Shown here: positions 13,324 to 23,803 of the stretch, piece after piece
Layout of the letters: each line of letters opens with the position of its first letter
How positions within the stretch are numbered: position 1 is the first letter of the stretch
NCBI GenBank assembly: GCA_028554795.2
Contig: JAPYKE020000522.1
Location: forward strand, 1 to 64,000
From: Sinohyriopsis cumingii
Taxonomy: Eukaryota; Mollusca; Bivalvia; Unionida; Unionidae
Direction: 5' to 3'
Length of the DNA stretch: 64,000 nucleotides
Notes under the pieces: generated by a model
Database searches by the model: none
Seen by the model: the letters and a program-made list of their open reading frames with translations, nothing else
What the model was told of the DNA's origin: nothing
Position numbers and translations under genes: made by a program

Positions 13324-13970
13324 CTACAACGAGATCATTGCCTCAAAATCAGCGGTAGAAGTCCACGAATTAAACTCTTCAGTATATCTACTCAAGTGAT
13401 TGTTCACCATGCTGCGGTAAAACCTTTTCGATTCTGTAAACCTCCTGGGTGGTTATTGATAAATCTAGCTCGTAAAACAACCCTATGTCTGGTTCTCTGT
13501 ACTGGTAGGTGATTTAGATATTTATTAAACATTATTATTTAACACTTTACTGACCGTGAAAACCTCTTCATTTCACTTCGGGGTAAATCCTTTTTCAAAT
13601 GTGCATTTTGCTTTAGAAATCCTCATACGATCCCCAACTCGAAATTTACTTCAGCGATCAAGCGCGTTAGCTAAATCATCCTTAACTTTTTGTTCTCCAG
13701 CTTGAGTTTAGCTCAATTTAGTACTACGATGCTTGGTGTTATTGTATTCCGATACGTATATGTACCTCGTTGTCATTGGCTGTAAAATGTTTCCACATTT
13801 TAGGTTTCAACGTTCTGTTTAATCTCTCAACGACCACGGGTTACATTGAGAGTACGCGGATTACTTACGTATTCCTCTAGAGGATAACCAGACCTCGGAT
13901 ATTTTATTAAAAACTTCTCCGCCGTTATCCGACCAGAGTTTATTTGATATAATCCCTACTGACTCAAATG
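13324..13970 (-). pseudogene. Polinton-type integrase, core C-terminal part plus chromodomain (unit 1)
   Basis: Copy of 27407-28053. Motifs and frame breaks are identical. Confidence 0.75.
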
Positions 13971-14282
13971 TTTGTGTGTGTTTGTTATTGTTAACTTAGC
14001 TTTCAAAAATTGTCATGTCGCTACGATGTCTACAGTGTGACAGTTTATAGTGATGTCAAGCACTGGTGCATCATGCTGTAGACATGTAGCATCATGTCCC
14101 TCCCAGTCACGTTATCCTGACACCAGAACGACCAATTCTAATACTAACCTCTTAATCCTTAGCGTCAAGCGAGGCAGCTGCTAGTACCATTTTTTATAAG
14201 TCTTTGGTATGATTGGCACGTATTCGAACCTGCAACATCCCGCATCCAAGGTGGACGCTTTAACTATTAGACACCGGAGCGG
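13971..14282 (-). mobile_element. SINE-B inserted in the integrase, 7-bp target duplication
   Basis: The same SINE family as 10365-10663, in the same orientation and more diverged: the box B equivalent reads GGTTCGAATAC and the tRNA head has lost several expected bases. The tail side has a TG/TTG-rich end. The direct repeat TCAAATG at 13964-13970 and 14283-14289 bounds 312 bp exactly. The interrupted sequence on both sides is one integrase gene (N-terminal piece at 14283-14500, core at 13324-13970), so the pre-insertion site is clear. This gives an order of events: the Polinton first, then SINE-B, then the 14-kb amplification. Confidence 0.87.
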
Positions 14283-14500
14283 TCAAATGCGTATCTAATA
14301 GCCACCCCAGTTTTACTCCTGACGGAAATACTCCATACGAATTTGCTGCACACGTCTATGATATTTAGCAAATATTTATATACCTAATTGTCAATTGATA
14401 ACTTACTGATGTCCACAAGATCAGCCGCGTGAATATCATTCACCCCGTTGCTGATGACGCGGAAAGCTTTTGCGTAATTCAGCTGTTAATTCTTGGTTAT
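14283..14500 (-). pseudogene. Polinton-type integrase, N-terminal piece (unit 2)
   Basis: Minus-strand piece of a retroviral-like (rve) DDE integrase as carried by Polintons. Read from about 14460 leftwards, one frame gives HAADLVDISKLS, the region holding the first catalytic Asp. After an in-frame stop the same frame continues with IIDVCSKFVW and RSKTGVAIRYAF, matching the beta-strand and turn that follow the first Asp in rve integrases. The gene is then cut by SINE-B at its target duplication and resumes at 13970 (the core part). Further breaks lie upstream. No N-terminal start is visible. The product would be an element-specific integrase; here it is dead. Confidence 0.65.
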
Positions 14501-14579
14501 TGATGGCGATTGTTTTCCTTTTTACTCACACAAGTACATTTACTTTTGCCCACACGAATACGTTTTCTTTTGACCACGA

Positions 14580-14879
14580 CTAGGCGTGTTGTACCGACAC
14601 TGATTTTATATATAGCGCAAATGATGGTACGTACAAATGCTCTTGCAACCCAGTGTGTTTAATCGCTTTGAGTTGATCTAACATTATGCGGTCACAAGCT
14701 AATTTGTCCTCAGGATGATCAGGATAGCAGACATGTCTTATCGCCTTTGCATCCACTTGATTACAAGGTTCTTGCCCTGGCAACGATTGATCATTCGAGT
14801 CAAGTTGCTTGTCTAGAGGATGATAAGATCTTGTGTATTTATGCCTGGGAAACGTCCAAACACCACGTGGTCGAGGCAA
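14580..14879 (-). pseudogene. Phospholipase A2-like Polinton protein, fragment (unit 2)
   Basis: An open minus-strand frame of 99 codons with no ATG start. It contains PLDKQLDSNDQSLPGQEP, then NQVDAKAIRHVCYPDH and KLACDRIMLDQL. This arrangement (a glycine/proline loop, then an Asp-Ala...Arg-His helix, then a second Cys/Asp/Leu helix) matches the phospholipase-A2-like domain found in proteins of Polintons and related virus-like elements, where it may help membrane passage. The active-site His is kept, but the Asp expected directly after it is missing, so catalysis is unlikely. The frame is open in units 2-5. It lies just upstream of the integrase piece, with a short basic, lysine/arginine-rich stretch between them. 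Alternative: a chance open frame, made unlikely by the motif order. Confidence 0.6.
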
Positions 14880-15038
14880 TTGTCCTCAGATCGAGTGAAT
14901 ATGCATTATTCATCTCTGAGTACGGGCACCCCATCGACGCAGCCGAGTTAAATCGTACATATTTTAAAGCTTTCTTGTGAAATCACTTTTAATTGTCTGC
15001 TTTTAAACCTTTCTTTTTGTTGTCTGCACAGGGTTACT

Positions 15039-15269
15039 TTAATCATCGACGACCATGATTCGTTCGACGAACCTGGAGCATTGGGTACGTACAGACACGT
15101 CACTGTGTGCTTCACTAGGCATACATTTCGGTTTCTTTTTACCACACATCCCACAAATTGCTTTGATGATAACGCAGCCATTTTTAGATTTGGCCAGTTG
15201 TTCATCAGCGATTTTCGTCCATGTTGTACAACGCAGACAGCATATTTTGCACATCTGTTTTTCATACAA
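15039..15269 (-). pseudogene. Small zinc-ribbon protein, Polinton-associated (unit 2)
   Basis: A minus-strand frame of about 76 codons, without an in-frame ATG at its start. It contains CLRC, then about 20 residues with a KNGC turn, then CGMCGKKKPK. The CX2C...CX2CG spacing with a basic tail is that of a small zinc ribbon (similar to DUF5679-type proteins of phages and Polinton-like elements). The role in the element is not known; nucleic-acid binding is the usual guess. All four cysteines are present in units 2-5. The frame lies upstream of the phospholipase-like frame on the same strand, consistent with one element. The overlapping 119-codon minus-strand frame and the plus-strand frames across it look like shadows. 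Confidence 0.45.
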
Positions 15270-15309
15270 TAGTTTAGATAAACATGGTTTACGCTAAGCG
15301 CTTGCACGC

Positions 15310-16000
15310 TAACGCGCGTTGTACTATGATGTCATTTTTTTGCGTCGGATGCTACTTAAACACCAATAATGTGACAAGTGGGAAAACACCATTGGAGCGT
15401 GACCGGATGTAATAAACACAGTATAACCCAAATGCGTTGCTGTTGATGTGCTGAATTTGTATGTAATTATAAAGTGATGCCCATACTAGCCGTCGGTGTA
15501 TCATGATTTTATTAGCTGCTGTGTGGTTACAATGACGCTATCGTTTCCATCTAAATCCTCATTAGCTGCGACAGCCACGATGGCACGTTGATTTTTGCTC
15601 TTTACAAGTCCAGTCTGCTGACACGATATTCTCACTGTACTTTGCTGTTTAGACAACATACTTACATGACGGCCTTATTGCGCGCGAGCCCACCACGTGC
15701 CATTCTTCGGATGGCTCTTAAAATACTGTCCACAGCGTTTCTGCCGGCGTTGCCGTATTTAAATGGTCAAATGTTAAGTTATATAGGCAAGGTAAGCGAT
15801 ATCTGGCAGACTTGGTCCCTTGTTAAGTTTGTTGAGCTCATTATAGACTCCGCTTCGACATCATGTGCCACTGATTATCGTTCTTGCACTGAGGAATATC
15901 TCATTTGGGAGGTGAAAGACTCGACATTTTACATACTGCTCTAACATACTTTCTTACCAACAAATATATGATTGTTCCTTTAAAAGTATTTAAAAATTCA
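15310..16000. other. Unrecognised stretch right of the Polinton genes (unit 2)
   Basis: No product recognised. A plus-strand frame of 118 codons (15588-15944) is open in units 2-5 but starts at TTG, has no family signature and is split in unit 1. On the minus strand a short frame ending near 15667 contains NAVDSILRAIRRMARGGLA, a small basic, possibly helical segment that could be the end of a Polinton core-type protein. This is too little to name. Equivalent stretches: 1230-1925, 29393-30083, 43477-44167 and 57551-58241. Confidence 0.35.
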
Positions 16001-16005
16001 CAAAT

Positions 16006-16188
16006 GTGAAATGTAGTATTTTAGTAACATTTGGAATAAAGTTGTTTGTGAGAAAAATCGCTCTAACATCAACTTCACTTATTAAATTTTGTAATCTCTT
16101 GAGGGGAATGAAAGGGTATTTCACCTTTTTCGAGTTTGCATCGCTCATACCCGAATATGGGAACCAAGGACCGGAGCTTTACTTGTAA
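16006..16188 (+). pseudogene. Possible inverted family B polymerase fragment (unit 2)
   Basis: A plus-strand frame of 60 codons, open in all five units. It contains SLIKFCNLLRGMKGYF followed by an aromatic stretch and PEYGNQGPELY. This resembles the part of Polinton-type protein-primed polymerases where an S-L-x-K-F run is followed by a KGYF motif and a Tyr/Gly/Pro-rich turn. That part is missing from the minus-strand polymerase relic at 24938-26513, which starts further downstream in the protein. It may be a rearranged piece of the same gene or of a second copy. The match is short and by eye only, so this is tentative. Confidence 0.35.
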
Positions 16189-19100
16189 GGAAATGCCAGC
16201 TTACAAAAGATATATATTGCCCCCAGTCACCTTTTCCTAGTATTTAGCTAGGAGTTCGTTATTTTTATGTAGTTTGTTTGATGTACTGTAAGTCCCCGAA
16301 CACTGGTCGTGCGATTCTAGATTGATCTGAGCAACAATATGGTACAAGCTAAAGAAAACCAATGAGGTGGGTGAAGAACAGGCGAAAATTGCACAAATTG
16401 CATCCGAAAAAGTGAATTGCAGATGGAATATTCTTTACAAATTTTATTTATTTCTTTGATTCTTAAAAGCTTACCCGTGCTTATTTCAAACGTAATTGCG
16501 GGAACGTAGTCTTGACAAGAAACATTAGCAGTCCAACAACATCACACTCATTATTGAAAATCAAGGCATTTAAAGTTAACTGTAGAATGTTATCGTTCAC
16601 TGGTTACCACGGAATTAATTTTTGGGTAAAATGATTTAGTGCTTCCTCGTATGGATTGGTTGTTTCCATGAAGAAGGATACAAGTGTGTTTCACAAACAG
16701 AGTTTACCATTTGATATTATATGGGGAACACCATGTCCAAAGAGTATAAATGCCGACGCAAATTCTTATCTATTGATACATGTAATCCTATGTTCCTGGC
16801 ATCGTTTGTGTGTAAAGGTTATGTTCATATAGAGTTATGATCTCTAAATTATGTCTTGAAAACTTCTTAATCAGCAAATGATTTATACAGTTAACGTTGT
16901 TTTACTCAAATTTCAAAATCATGTACATTCTAATTTCAGAAGAAGAAAACATTTAGTTGCTATGTTTTCAGTTTCGGGAGACAATTTGCCCTGTTAATTT
17001 ATCAGTGTTAAAGTGTACTATAACCTTATGTTCAAGATTACGAAATTTAATAATGGCTACAGCTGCGTTTTCTGGATGGTCTGGGTTGGTTCGTGGTTGT
17101 TGGATGAGTCTCACTGTGGCGCTGACTGGACTCGAATATTGAACTTTCACATTCTGTTTCACCTGCGTATTGTTTCCGTCCAATAGGTACTATTAGTTTG
17201 GTATACATTGTATGTATCAGTTGACTCGTCAACATTCATGGTAAGCCCTGTGCAAACGTTTGGACACAGCCAACCATACAGTAATGCAGGATTATTAGTG
17301 GGATATTTAAACAATACAATTAACGATTTTCCTTACTTTTAGTATGTTGATATTCGTACATATTCGCATGTATTAAATACAGCGTTTTAATCACGAAATA
17401 AATGTTTCTTCCCAAGAGTATGTGAAATGACTTTTACTTTCTCTTTAACACTATTTTGGCATGCGCATATTTTGATCGGTTGATCTCGATGGAAAGAATC
17501 ATTTGAATTGATATTAGCAAAAAATTTTTCAATGGATTTGGTTACATATTATAATTAAAAAATGCGTTCATTGATCTCTCTAGTTGATTCCTCTGATGGG
17601 TACTATTCTTAAACAGGTAGTAATGTGAATGATACATTATGAAAGACAGAATATTGTCCAATTTTTATGGAAAGAAAATACTGATATGTAAGCTAATTCT
17701 GAATAATTACTTTATTTGGAATAACAGTAAAGATGGCATGGTACTCTTCTGCGCAATAAAAATATCAGTCTTTTATAAATTGACGGTTCTTGTACTGGCA
17801 TTTATCACAAGATAATACGAAGTCATCTTCTGCTGCTTCAGCACTGTGGCCGTTGTAAGCATGGACTTGTTTGCTTGTCATTCCTGAAATCAAGAGCTGC
17901 ATAAAGCATATATAGCTCAAAATGATTCATATTTTATCAAAGAAAATATGCACAAAACATTAAGCTGAATCTGTCTTCAAGATCATAGATGATCTATAAT
18001 AAAAATATTTATTTTTCCTGAAGCGAATAAATATTATAACAAACAAGACCGAGACGAAACCTTCGCTCTGTGCTTTAACTTTGTGTGTCAACTGATATTT
18101 CACATACATGACGTGAACTGGAAATTAATATCATAGTCAGTTATTGCAATTCATGATAAGGTTCGGTTTACATACTGCATTATCAAATGGATCTAAACAT
18201 CCATCTGTACTTCTGTGTGTACATCTAAACGGACATTACCGTTGTGTATTTAAAACAGTATTAATTACATGATAGCATGTTTTATGACATCAACCACACA
18301 ACATTTTATTCTCACGATTAGCGTTGGCATCAGATTCGACATTTTTATAATTAATAATCCATAATTAGATGAATTAATAAACGTATTTTTTCTTCAGGTT
18401 GTCAAAAGGTAATTATACATTTTGCTGTGTTCTAACGTGTTGGACTGAAGCTAGTTTCCCACTTAATAGCAAATTATAAAAGCATGATTTAAAAATATCA
18501 ATAATAGCTCATAAGAATTTTAGCATCTTAATTAAGATGTAGATGTGTATACTACAAATCCAGGCACATGTTCCTCTGTTGTCTCTCCATATCTGACGGC
18601 GGTATTGTAGGCTAAGCACCAAGCATGTATTAAAGCTTGCAGACTGGCAGGCTTATTCTAGCCTTGAAGGCGGTGAAAACACTTTATAATATATTAAAGA
18701 TCATGCGTGTTGTCAGATACCTCTGAGACCATATTGGCAATAATATACGTTTATATACATGACTTACATTTTATCACAAATACAACGATCTAACTTTGAC
18801 TCAAGCAATTAATTTCCAACCTTATAAGTTTCCTTCAAACGTAGTTTTTTTGCTTGGAATAAGGTGTACTACTTGTTGGAATGGTACTGATGAAACAAAG
18901 ATACCAGTAAATTACAATTTTTTTTTTGCTCTTGTATCCATTTTAAACTGAGCATATGACAGACCCATACTAATTTTACATCTGTTTGGAAACTATTTTG
19001 TCAAACATCAACGTTTTAATAAAAAATATGTCTAATGCTGAACCAGATGTTCGAAAACGATGAACCAGACTGCGCTCACTATTCCCGAGCTGCAGCGTAA

Positions 19101-19909
19101 GGAGTGGTTGTAGTTTAGATTACTTTCGTCCGTCCCACAGTAAATCTGTCGTTTACCACATCTAATCCTAAATGAAGAACTGTATATGAATAGAACTGTC
19201 CCGATTATGAAACATCTATATATCTAATAGAGTTTCGATGATGAACCGTGGTTCACATTCCAGTGATGCGGGCGTGGATTTAGAAAGTGAGTTTGTACGT
19301 GTGCGTTTGGGGAGCAATACATATTGATGGTGAAAATGTTCTAAGTTGCTATGAGGAATGACAGATAAATGGGGAACCGTTTTCCAAAACCCAATTTATC
19401 ACTATAAATTCATCATAAACGTTTTATAACACCTAATTACAAACTTGTTACAGAGTTTAGAATGCACCTACTAGCAGGCACTTGCAACATTGAGTTCTAC
19501 TGCTGGACAAGAAGATCTTACACTTGCAGTTACGTCCACTTTACCGAGAATTCATTACGAAGATTAGTAACCGCATTGTTTGACGTCTAATTAGTGAAAA
19601 GAAGAATTCTCCTTGGAATGAGCATTTGTTGGCAACTTTATCAAATTAAAATTTCTCCATCAAATCTAGAACGCTCACCTTATTCGAGATTATAAAATTG
19701 ACAATTTATAATAATATCAATACTGGAACTTTTCTTTACATTTTAGAGAAAAGAGTCATTATAGCTTCCTTTGATTGAAATAAGTTTAATGCCATTACAC
19801 GTCACTTTGATTATCAAATATTCCATATCATTTTCACCAGTAATGTCTGTGCTGTTTGAAACTATGTTTCATTTTATCGATTATTGGAGACACGTGTCCA
19901 GGTCCCAAG

Positions 19910-20047
19910 ATGGCAAGAAAGCACAACAATGTTGTTATTCGACCATTTGGAAAGCCCTATGTACGAATCTTCAAGTGCAAAATAGTTCATATGTATAAGA
20001 ATCTATTAGACACCAAGTATGTGAAAATAGGAAAATCGTCTATGTAA
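19910..20047 (+). other. Small 45-codon open frame, unrecognised
   Basis: ATG in a good context (AAGATGG). It encodes a basic peptide starting MARKHNNVVIRPFGKP and ending KYVKIGKSSM. No domain is recognised. It is present in all units with the ATG intact (ATG near 5827, 33994, 48068, 62151). In unit 4 the stop changes from TAA to TGA, so the frame length is kept. Could be a gene fragment, an exon or chance. Confidence 0.15.
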
Positions 20048-20684
20048 TGACGATCGTTTCAAATCAAGGCCTGATTGAACATCTTGGATGATTGGAGTAC
20101 TCTGCGAATTATTCAGTATAACGTATGATGTTGTCTGAGTACATAGGACAGATAAATGATGCAATAAATATTATACCAATACTTATTGAAACAAAATCTA
20201 TATGCTTACAAAATGGGTGGTTGACCAGAGGAATAGAGCATTCAGTTTCAACTGGCAACGCAACGGTCGCTAAAGGCATTACAGACTAAATGATATTGCT
20301 GCAGGAGTTTTAATTAGTTTTAAGTTCATATCATAACGACACATTTGCATATGATAGCAAAGTATAAATGGTTAAGGTATATTGACTTCTAACGGTATGA
20401 ATCATCTTAAGACATTGTTCATAGCAGCATTAGCAAAAGAAGAAAACATGATAGCGTCCTAACTAAAACGTTAATTTCCGGTCTTATCGACATAAAGCTG
20501 CATACTTAACATTCGAAATCTTACAATCCTTACAAAGTTGATGCGAAATCTTAAATGTGATGTAAACGAAAGGCAGGAAATAGTGATTCTTCAAGGACTA
20601 ATCAAAACGTTACGAGGTATTACAGCCAGGAGCCATAACCCATCTTAATAATGAATTGTAAAGCAAACTTGTTTGAGGTCTTAC

Positions 20685-21246
20685 CAATATACAGCTGTAA
20701 TCAGACTTTGGCTTAAATCGAGAAACACGCGGAAGCCAGATTCTTGTCGGATGAAAACCGGACGGAAACCAACAAAGGACAATGTGATTAGTTCCTCCGA
20801 CAACGTCGAGCGTGATGACGCTAACATAAAAAAAACCATTAAAACTATTGATGTTCGTAATATACATCCTCTTTACATTTTAATCTTTATGTTAGGAAGT
20901 GTAGTAGAAGTAGTAGTAGTAGAAGAAAATAAGTATAATAAGATGTAGAAGAAGAGAAGGAAGAAGAATTCACGTGCGTTATAATGCGAACCTTTTACAT
21001 AGCATGGATATTCTAATAATTTGCAAGTACAAGGGCTTTTCATAATGGCAATAATCATGATTTCGATTTTGTCCGAATGCACGATACAAAAATTAGGTTA
21101 GCTTACTATTTTACTTACCTGTGCTACTTACCTGTATTAATGAATTCATCTTGCAGATGATTGGGCAGGCTACTTAACACTTGAGATACAGGTGATGTTG
21201 AACGTTGTTTTGTAATATTCCCTTTCAAAAACGTCATGGGATCCAT
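20685..21246 (-). CDS. Candidate two-exon host gene fragment (unit 2)
   Basis: Two minus-strand open segments joined by consensus splice signals. Exon 1 (21246-21132) starts at an ATG in the context GCCATGG and encodes 38 codons plus one base, beginning MDPMTFLKGN. It ends at CAG|GTAAGT. Exon 2 (20820-20685) follows an intron whose end is a T-rich tract and TTAG, preceded by a long pyrimidine-rich stretch on this strand (complement of 20895-20969). It encodes 45 codons in the matching phase, including LSEELITLSFVGFRPVF, and ends at TTG|GTAAGA. The combined frame stays open over 251 bases with no in-phase stop. I could not find a third exon in phase: downstream candidates near 20500-20600 and 20205-20290 have good acceptors but the wrong phase. 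No family recognised. It could be the 5' end of a host gene or a chance pairing. Confidence 0.28.
20895..20969. repeat. Purine-rich GAA/GTA low-complexity tract
   Basis: About 75 bases almost lacking C, built from GTA, GAA and GGA triplets. The complement is a long pyrimidine-rich tract placed just upstream of the exon-2 acceptor of the candidate gene on the minus strand. It recurs near 6812, 34979, 49053 and 63136. Confidence 0.7.
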
Positions 21247-23803
21247 GGCTTAAATATCCAAGTCGGAATGACCTGAGATTTAATTTCTTGCCGCATCATT
21301 TTTTAGTTGCTTCCACAAAACTATTGAGAATAGTATAGGTCATTGCATTTTGCCAATATTCTTTATGATTTATCTTACTGTGTGATGTTCGCAATAATAA
21401 GTTAACGAAATTTTATCTTTTCAAAACTAGTAATTTAGCTTTTTTGTTGGGATAAAGATGTTGATATAATTGAGAATGAACGATTAATCTAATTGCAACG
21501 TCAGTGAATATGTAGTTTCAGGAAAGATGATTGCAAGATTTGAAGACTTAGGATGCAAATTTAACAGCTTCAGGACAAATATATTAGCACCAGCTGCAAT
21601 TGTCTAATGTACTTTGTCCTGTTATTATGTATGGAATTTACTGGTATATAACAGTACAATCCAAACAAATTGAATCAAAACAACGTTTTTCCAACCAAAA
21701 GCAGCACATACTCATAGTAGGTTATTTCCATTGACAGTATTTATTTAGATGATAATATCATTCAATTCCAAATTGAAACGAAATCATTTTCCAATATTTT
21801 ACTGACAATTAAGAACCGTTACATTACAGCATATTTCATCAAAATTGACTCTGAAAGAATAAACGGAGAAAATCAGACAAGTCTGCCGTGCTGGATCAGA
21901 GCTATGCTACATGAATATAGCAATTGTGATTGGTAACTATAAATATGAGGGAAACAATTGTTTTCATATTTATTGCTACGATCAATCTAATAAAACACAA
22001 AAATATATAAACGAATTGCACTTCGCCACTGGAATCCGTAAAGGAGCTTAATATTAACAGAACAAATTGTTTGATGTGGACTGACACTATTAGAAATTAT
22101 CTCCTGTTTCTAGGAGTGATAGTTTATACATATCACGAAAATATTTCGAAACTCCACCTTTTTTTGTAAAGAAACGGGTCATCATTATGCGCGGTATATG
22201 ATACATTATCTATCTAGAACTTCGTGTAAGAGAAAACAAGATTCGTTCGCTTGATTCCAATACCAGTATCTTCAGAAATGTAGACTATACATGGCGGCCA
22301 GTATAACTGTGGAGAAAAGTCCGGGAAAATCCAAGTAAAAAACCGACCGATCCACGGGACGTTACTAGCAGGTTTCTCACATACCCATATTTGACGAGCC
22401 AGACACCCACGCGGACAACGGTGATATAGAAGTGGTCGGTAAATGATTGAAAATGTGATGTCGTATAACGACAACTAAAATGAATATAGAAAATAACTTA
22501 CTGAGTGAGGGGACCTGCAGTCTGCATACAGAATCGATATTGTCCGAAAGACAAAGGATTAAATTATACGCTCCCAATGTACACTCCCCAAACTGTTCCG
22601 TCATCTATCGTCGATATTCCTGGGCATGAAGCTGGATCCATGTAACCAAATTTAACGATAGGCCTAATATGAAAATGAAATTTTATTGAGTGAGATATAT
22701 ATGTGCAACTTGTGTGGAAATTAAACATTTTTACTAATATAAAGCATATTTTTCCTATTAAAATATGTTTATTCATCAATTTATCAATGCTTACCCGATC
22801 TTAATAACATAGTAAAACCACTACTATCTCGCAAATGCAGCCCTCCCAGGCAAAACATATTAGTTTAACATCTAAACATTATCTAGTCACCTTTGTGGCA
22901 GTTAGGGTGAACTGCTCTTGATACAGTGATTGAGGCTTAATTTCGTGAACATTTCATTTACTACCGGAGCGAAAGGCACGCTCTCCATATGTATGTTACT
23001 GCATGTAGACTGAGTGCGTGTATGTGTATTATGATCATGTATTTTTGAAGAAGAAAAAATTGCTATAACAATGTTTTTTTTCTTCAAATGCGCTTACCTG
23101 ATTATAATACCTTGTTAGAAAAGGTAAGAGGCGGAGGGTGTTACATTCCCTTATTCTGGATATGCCACCATCGGTCCCCTAAGGTATGTGCGACAAGTTC
23201 TTAGATAACCTGACTAGAAAATATACTTCATTAATCAGAGAATGCCTTCAAAAGGAAACATTTTCAGTCCAGTAAATTCAGCGGAATTAGTGAAGCCGCG
23301 TCCTTAAAAAACTATCGAACTATATAAATCACACCAGGTAGAGACGATCATTCTGGCATGAAGAAAATAAAAGCCGGAGAAGGTGGATGCTGATCTCCGT
23401 CTCACGGCATGGATAATGTCAGTTAAGAAACAGTTTCACACAAAAGCAGTGCTTTTCTAGACTGTACAAACTAAGTGAGCCTGAAAGAGTATCATATTTC
23501 ATTTGATTAATTCCCAATATGCGGTACGAAAAACCCATTTTGTCGAGGACGAAAGTGTATGTGCTGACATGACGTCATTTCTGTCGCCATTTCTGTCTTT
23601 GTGGTGGGGTAAGAAGATACGTGGTCTCCTTCGACGCATCGGTTTGGATCATCTAAATTTCCATCTCAGAGCTTGTACTGTATCCTATAGGCGACTTTAT
23701 GATGAATTATCCACAGTAGACAGGGATTTTCCTACAAAAGTCTGATTTTCTTGGCAATGAATGCATGGGCCGTCGTGAGTAGTACTGACCCACCCTGTTG
23801 AAA

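Larger units (their letters stand above)
1..14087 (+). repeat. Tandem repeat unit 1 of the 14.08-kb array
   Basis: First copy of the array, phased at the window start. It aligns to unit 2 along its full length with an offset of 14078-14087. From about 6.8 kb onward it is almost identical to the other units. Before that it carries many single-base indels seen in no other copy (for example extra bases in runs near 84, 450, 495, 590 and 632) and lacks 10 bp present in all others between 3323 and 3324. The phasing is arbitrary: the true junction of the original duplication cannot be seen because every unit is joined the same way. Confidence 0.95.
10855..15306 (-). mobile_element. Polinton/Maverick-type relic with nested SINE-B
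   Basis: Composite of minus-strand remnants that together identify a Polinton-type self-synthesising DNA transposon. From the 5' side (right) they are a zinc-ribbon protein, a phospholipase-A2-like protein, an integrase with a chromodomain-like end, and a protein-primed family B DNA polymerase. Every one is truncated, frameshifted or lacks key residues, so the element is dead. No terminal inverted repeats, capsid genes or packaging ATPase were recognised. The stretch holds SINE-B (13971-14282), which split the integrase after insertion. The element crosses the arbitrary unit boundary used here. The same lesions recur in the other units, so decay came before amplification. Confidence 0.75.
16189..23803. 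other. A+T-rich segment, no recognised gene (unit 2)
   Basis: About 7.6 kb without a gene I can name. Contents of note: a minus-strand frame of about 71 codons (16968-17183) with VKVQYSSPVSATVRLIQQP, unrecognised; a 45-codon plus-strand frame with a good ATG context at 19910-20047; the two-exon candidate at 20685-21246; a purine-rich GAA/GTA tract at 20895-20969; and several minus-strand open segments next to strong donor-like CAG|GTAAG or similar sites between 22480 and 23190. The remainder is low-complexity A/T sequence with homopolymer runs whose lengths vary among units. I see no rRNA, tRNA or satellite sub-repeat. Confidence 0.6.

Noticed and set aside
14747-14980. 77-codon plus-strand frame, nearly identical in all five units
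   Set aside because: It is antisense to the phospholipase-A2-like frame, which has clear motifs. The plus-strand product has none.
15588-15944. 118-codon plus-strand frame as a possible gene
   Set aside because: No ATG at the start, no recognisable domain, and it is opposite to the element's coding strand. Conservation between units only reflects recent duplication.
16968-17235. Two overlapping minus-strand frames (71 and 62 codons) as a retrotransposon gag or host exon
   Set aside because: No family signature could be named. The frames overlap each other and flanking splice signals are weak.
20205-20290. Third exon of the two-exon candidate (acceptor after TTTAG, donor TTTT|GTAAGC)
   Set aside because: Its only open frame is out of phase with exon 2; the in-phase reading stops at once.
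23503-23745. 80-codon plus-strand frame beside the piggyBac-like relic
   Set aside because: Contains a Trp-Trp and Lys-rich stretch that superficially recalls a transposase C terminus, but it lies on the opposite strand from the relic and has no further match.
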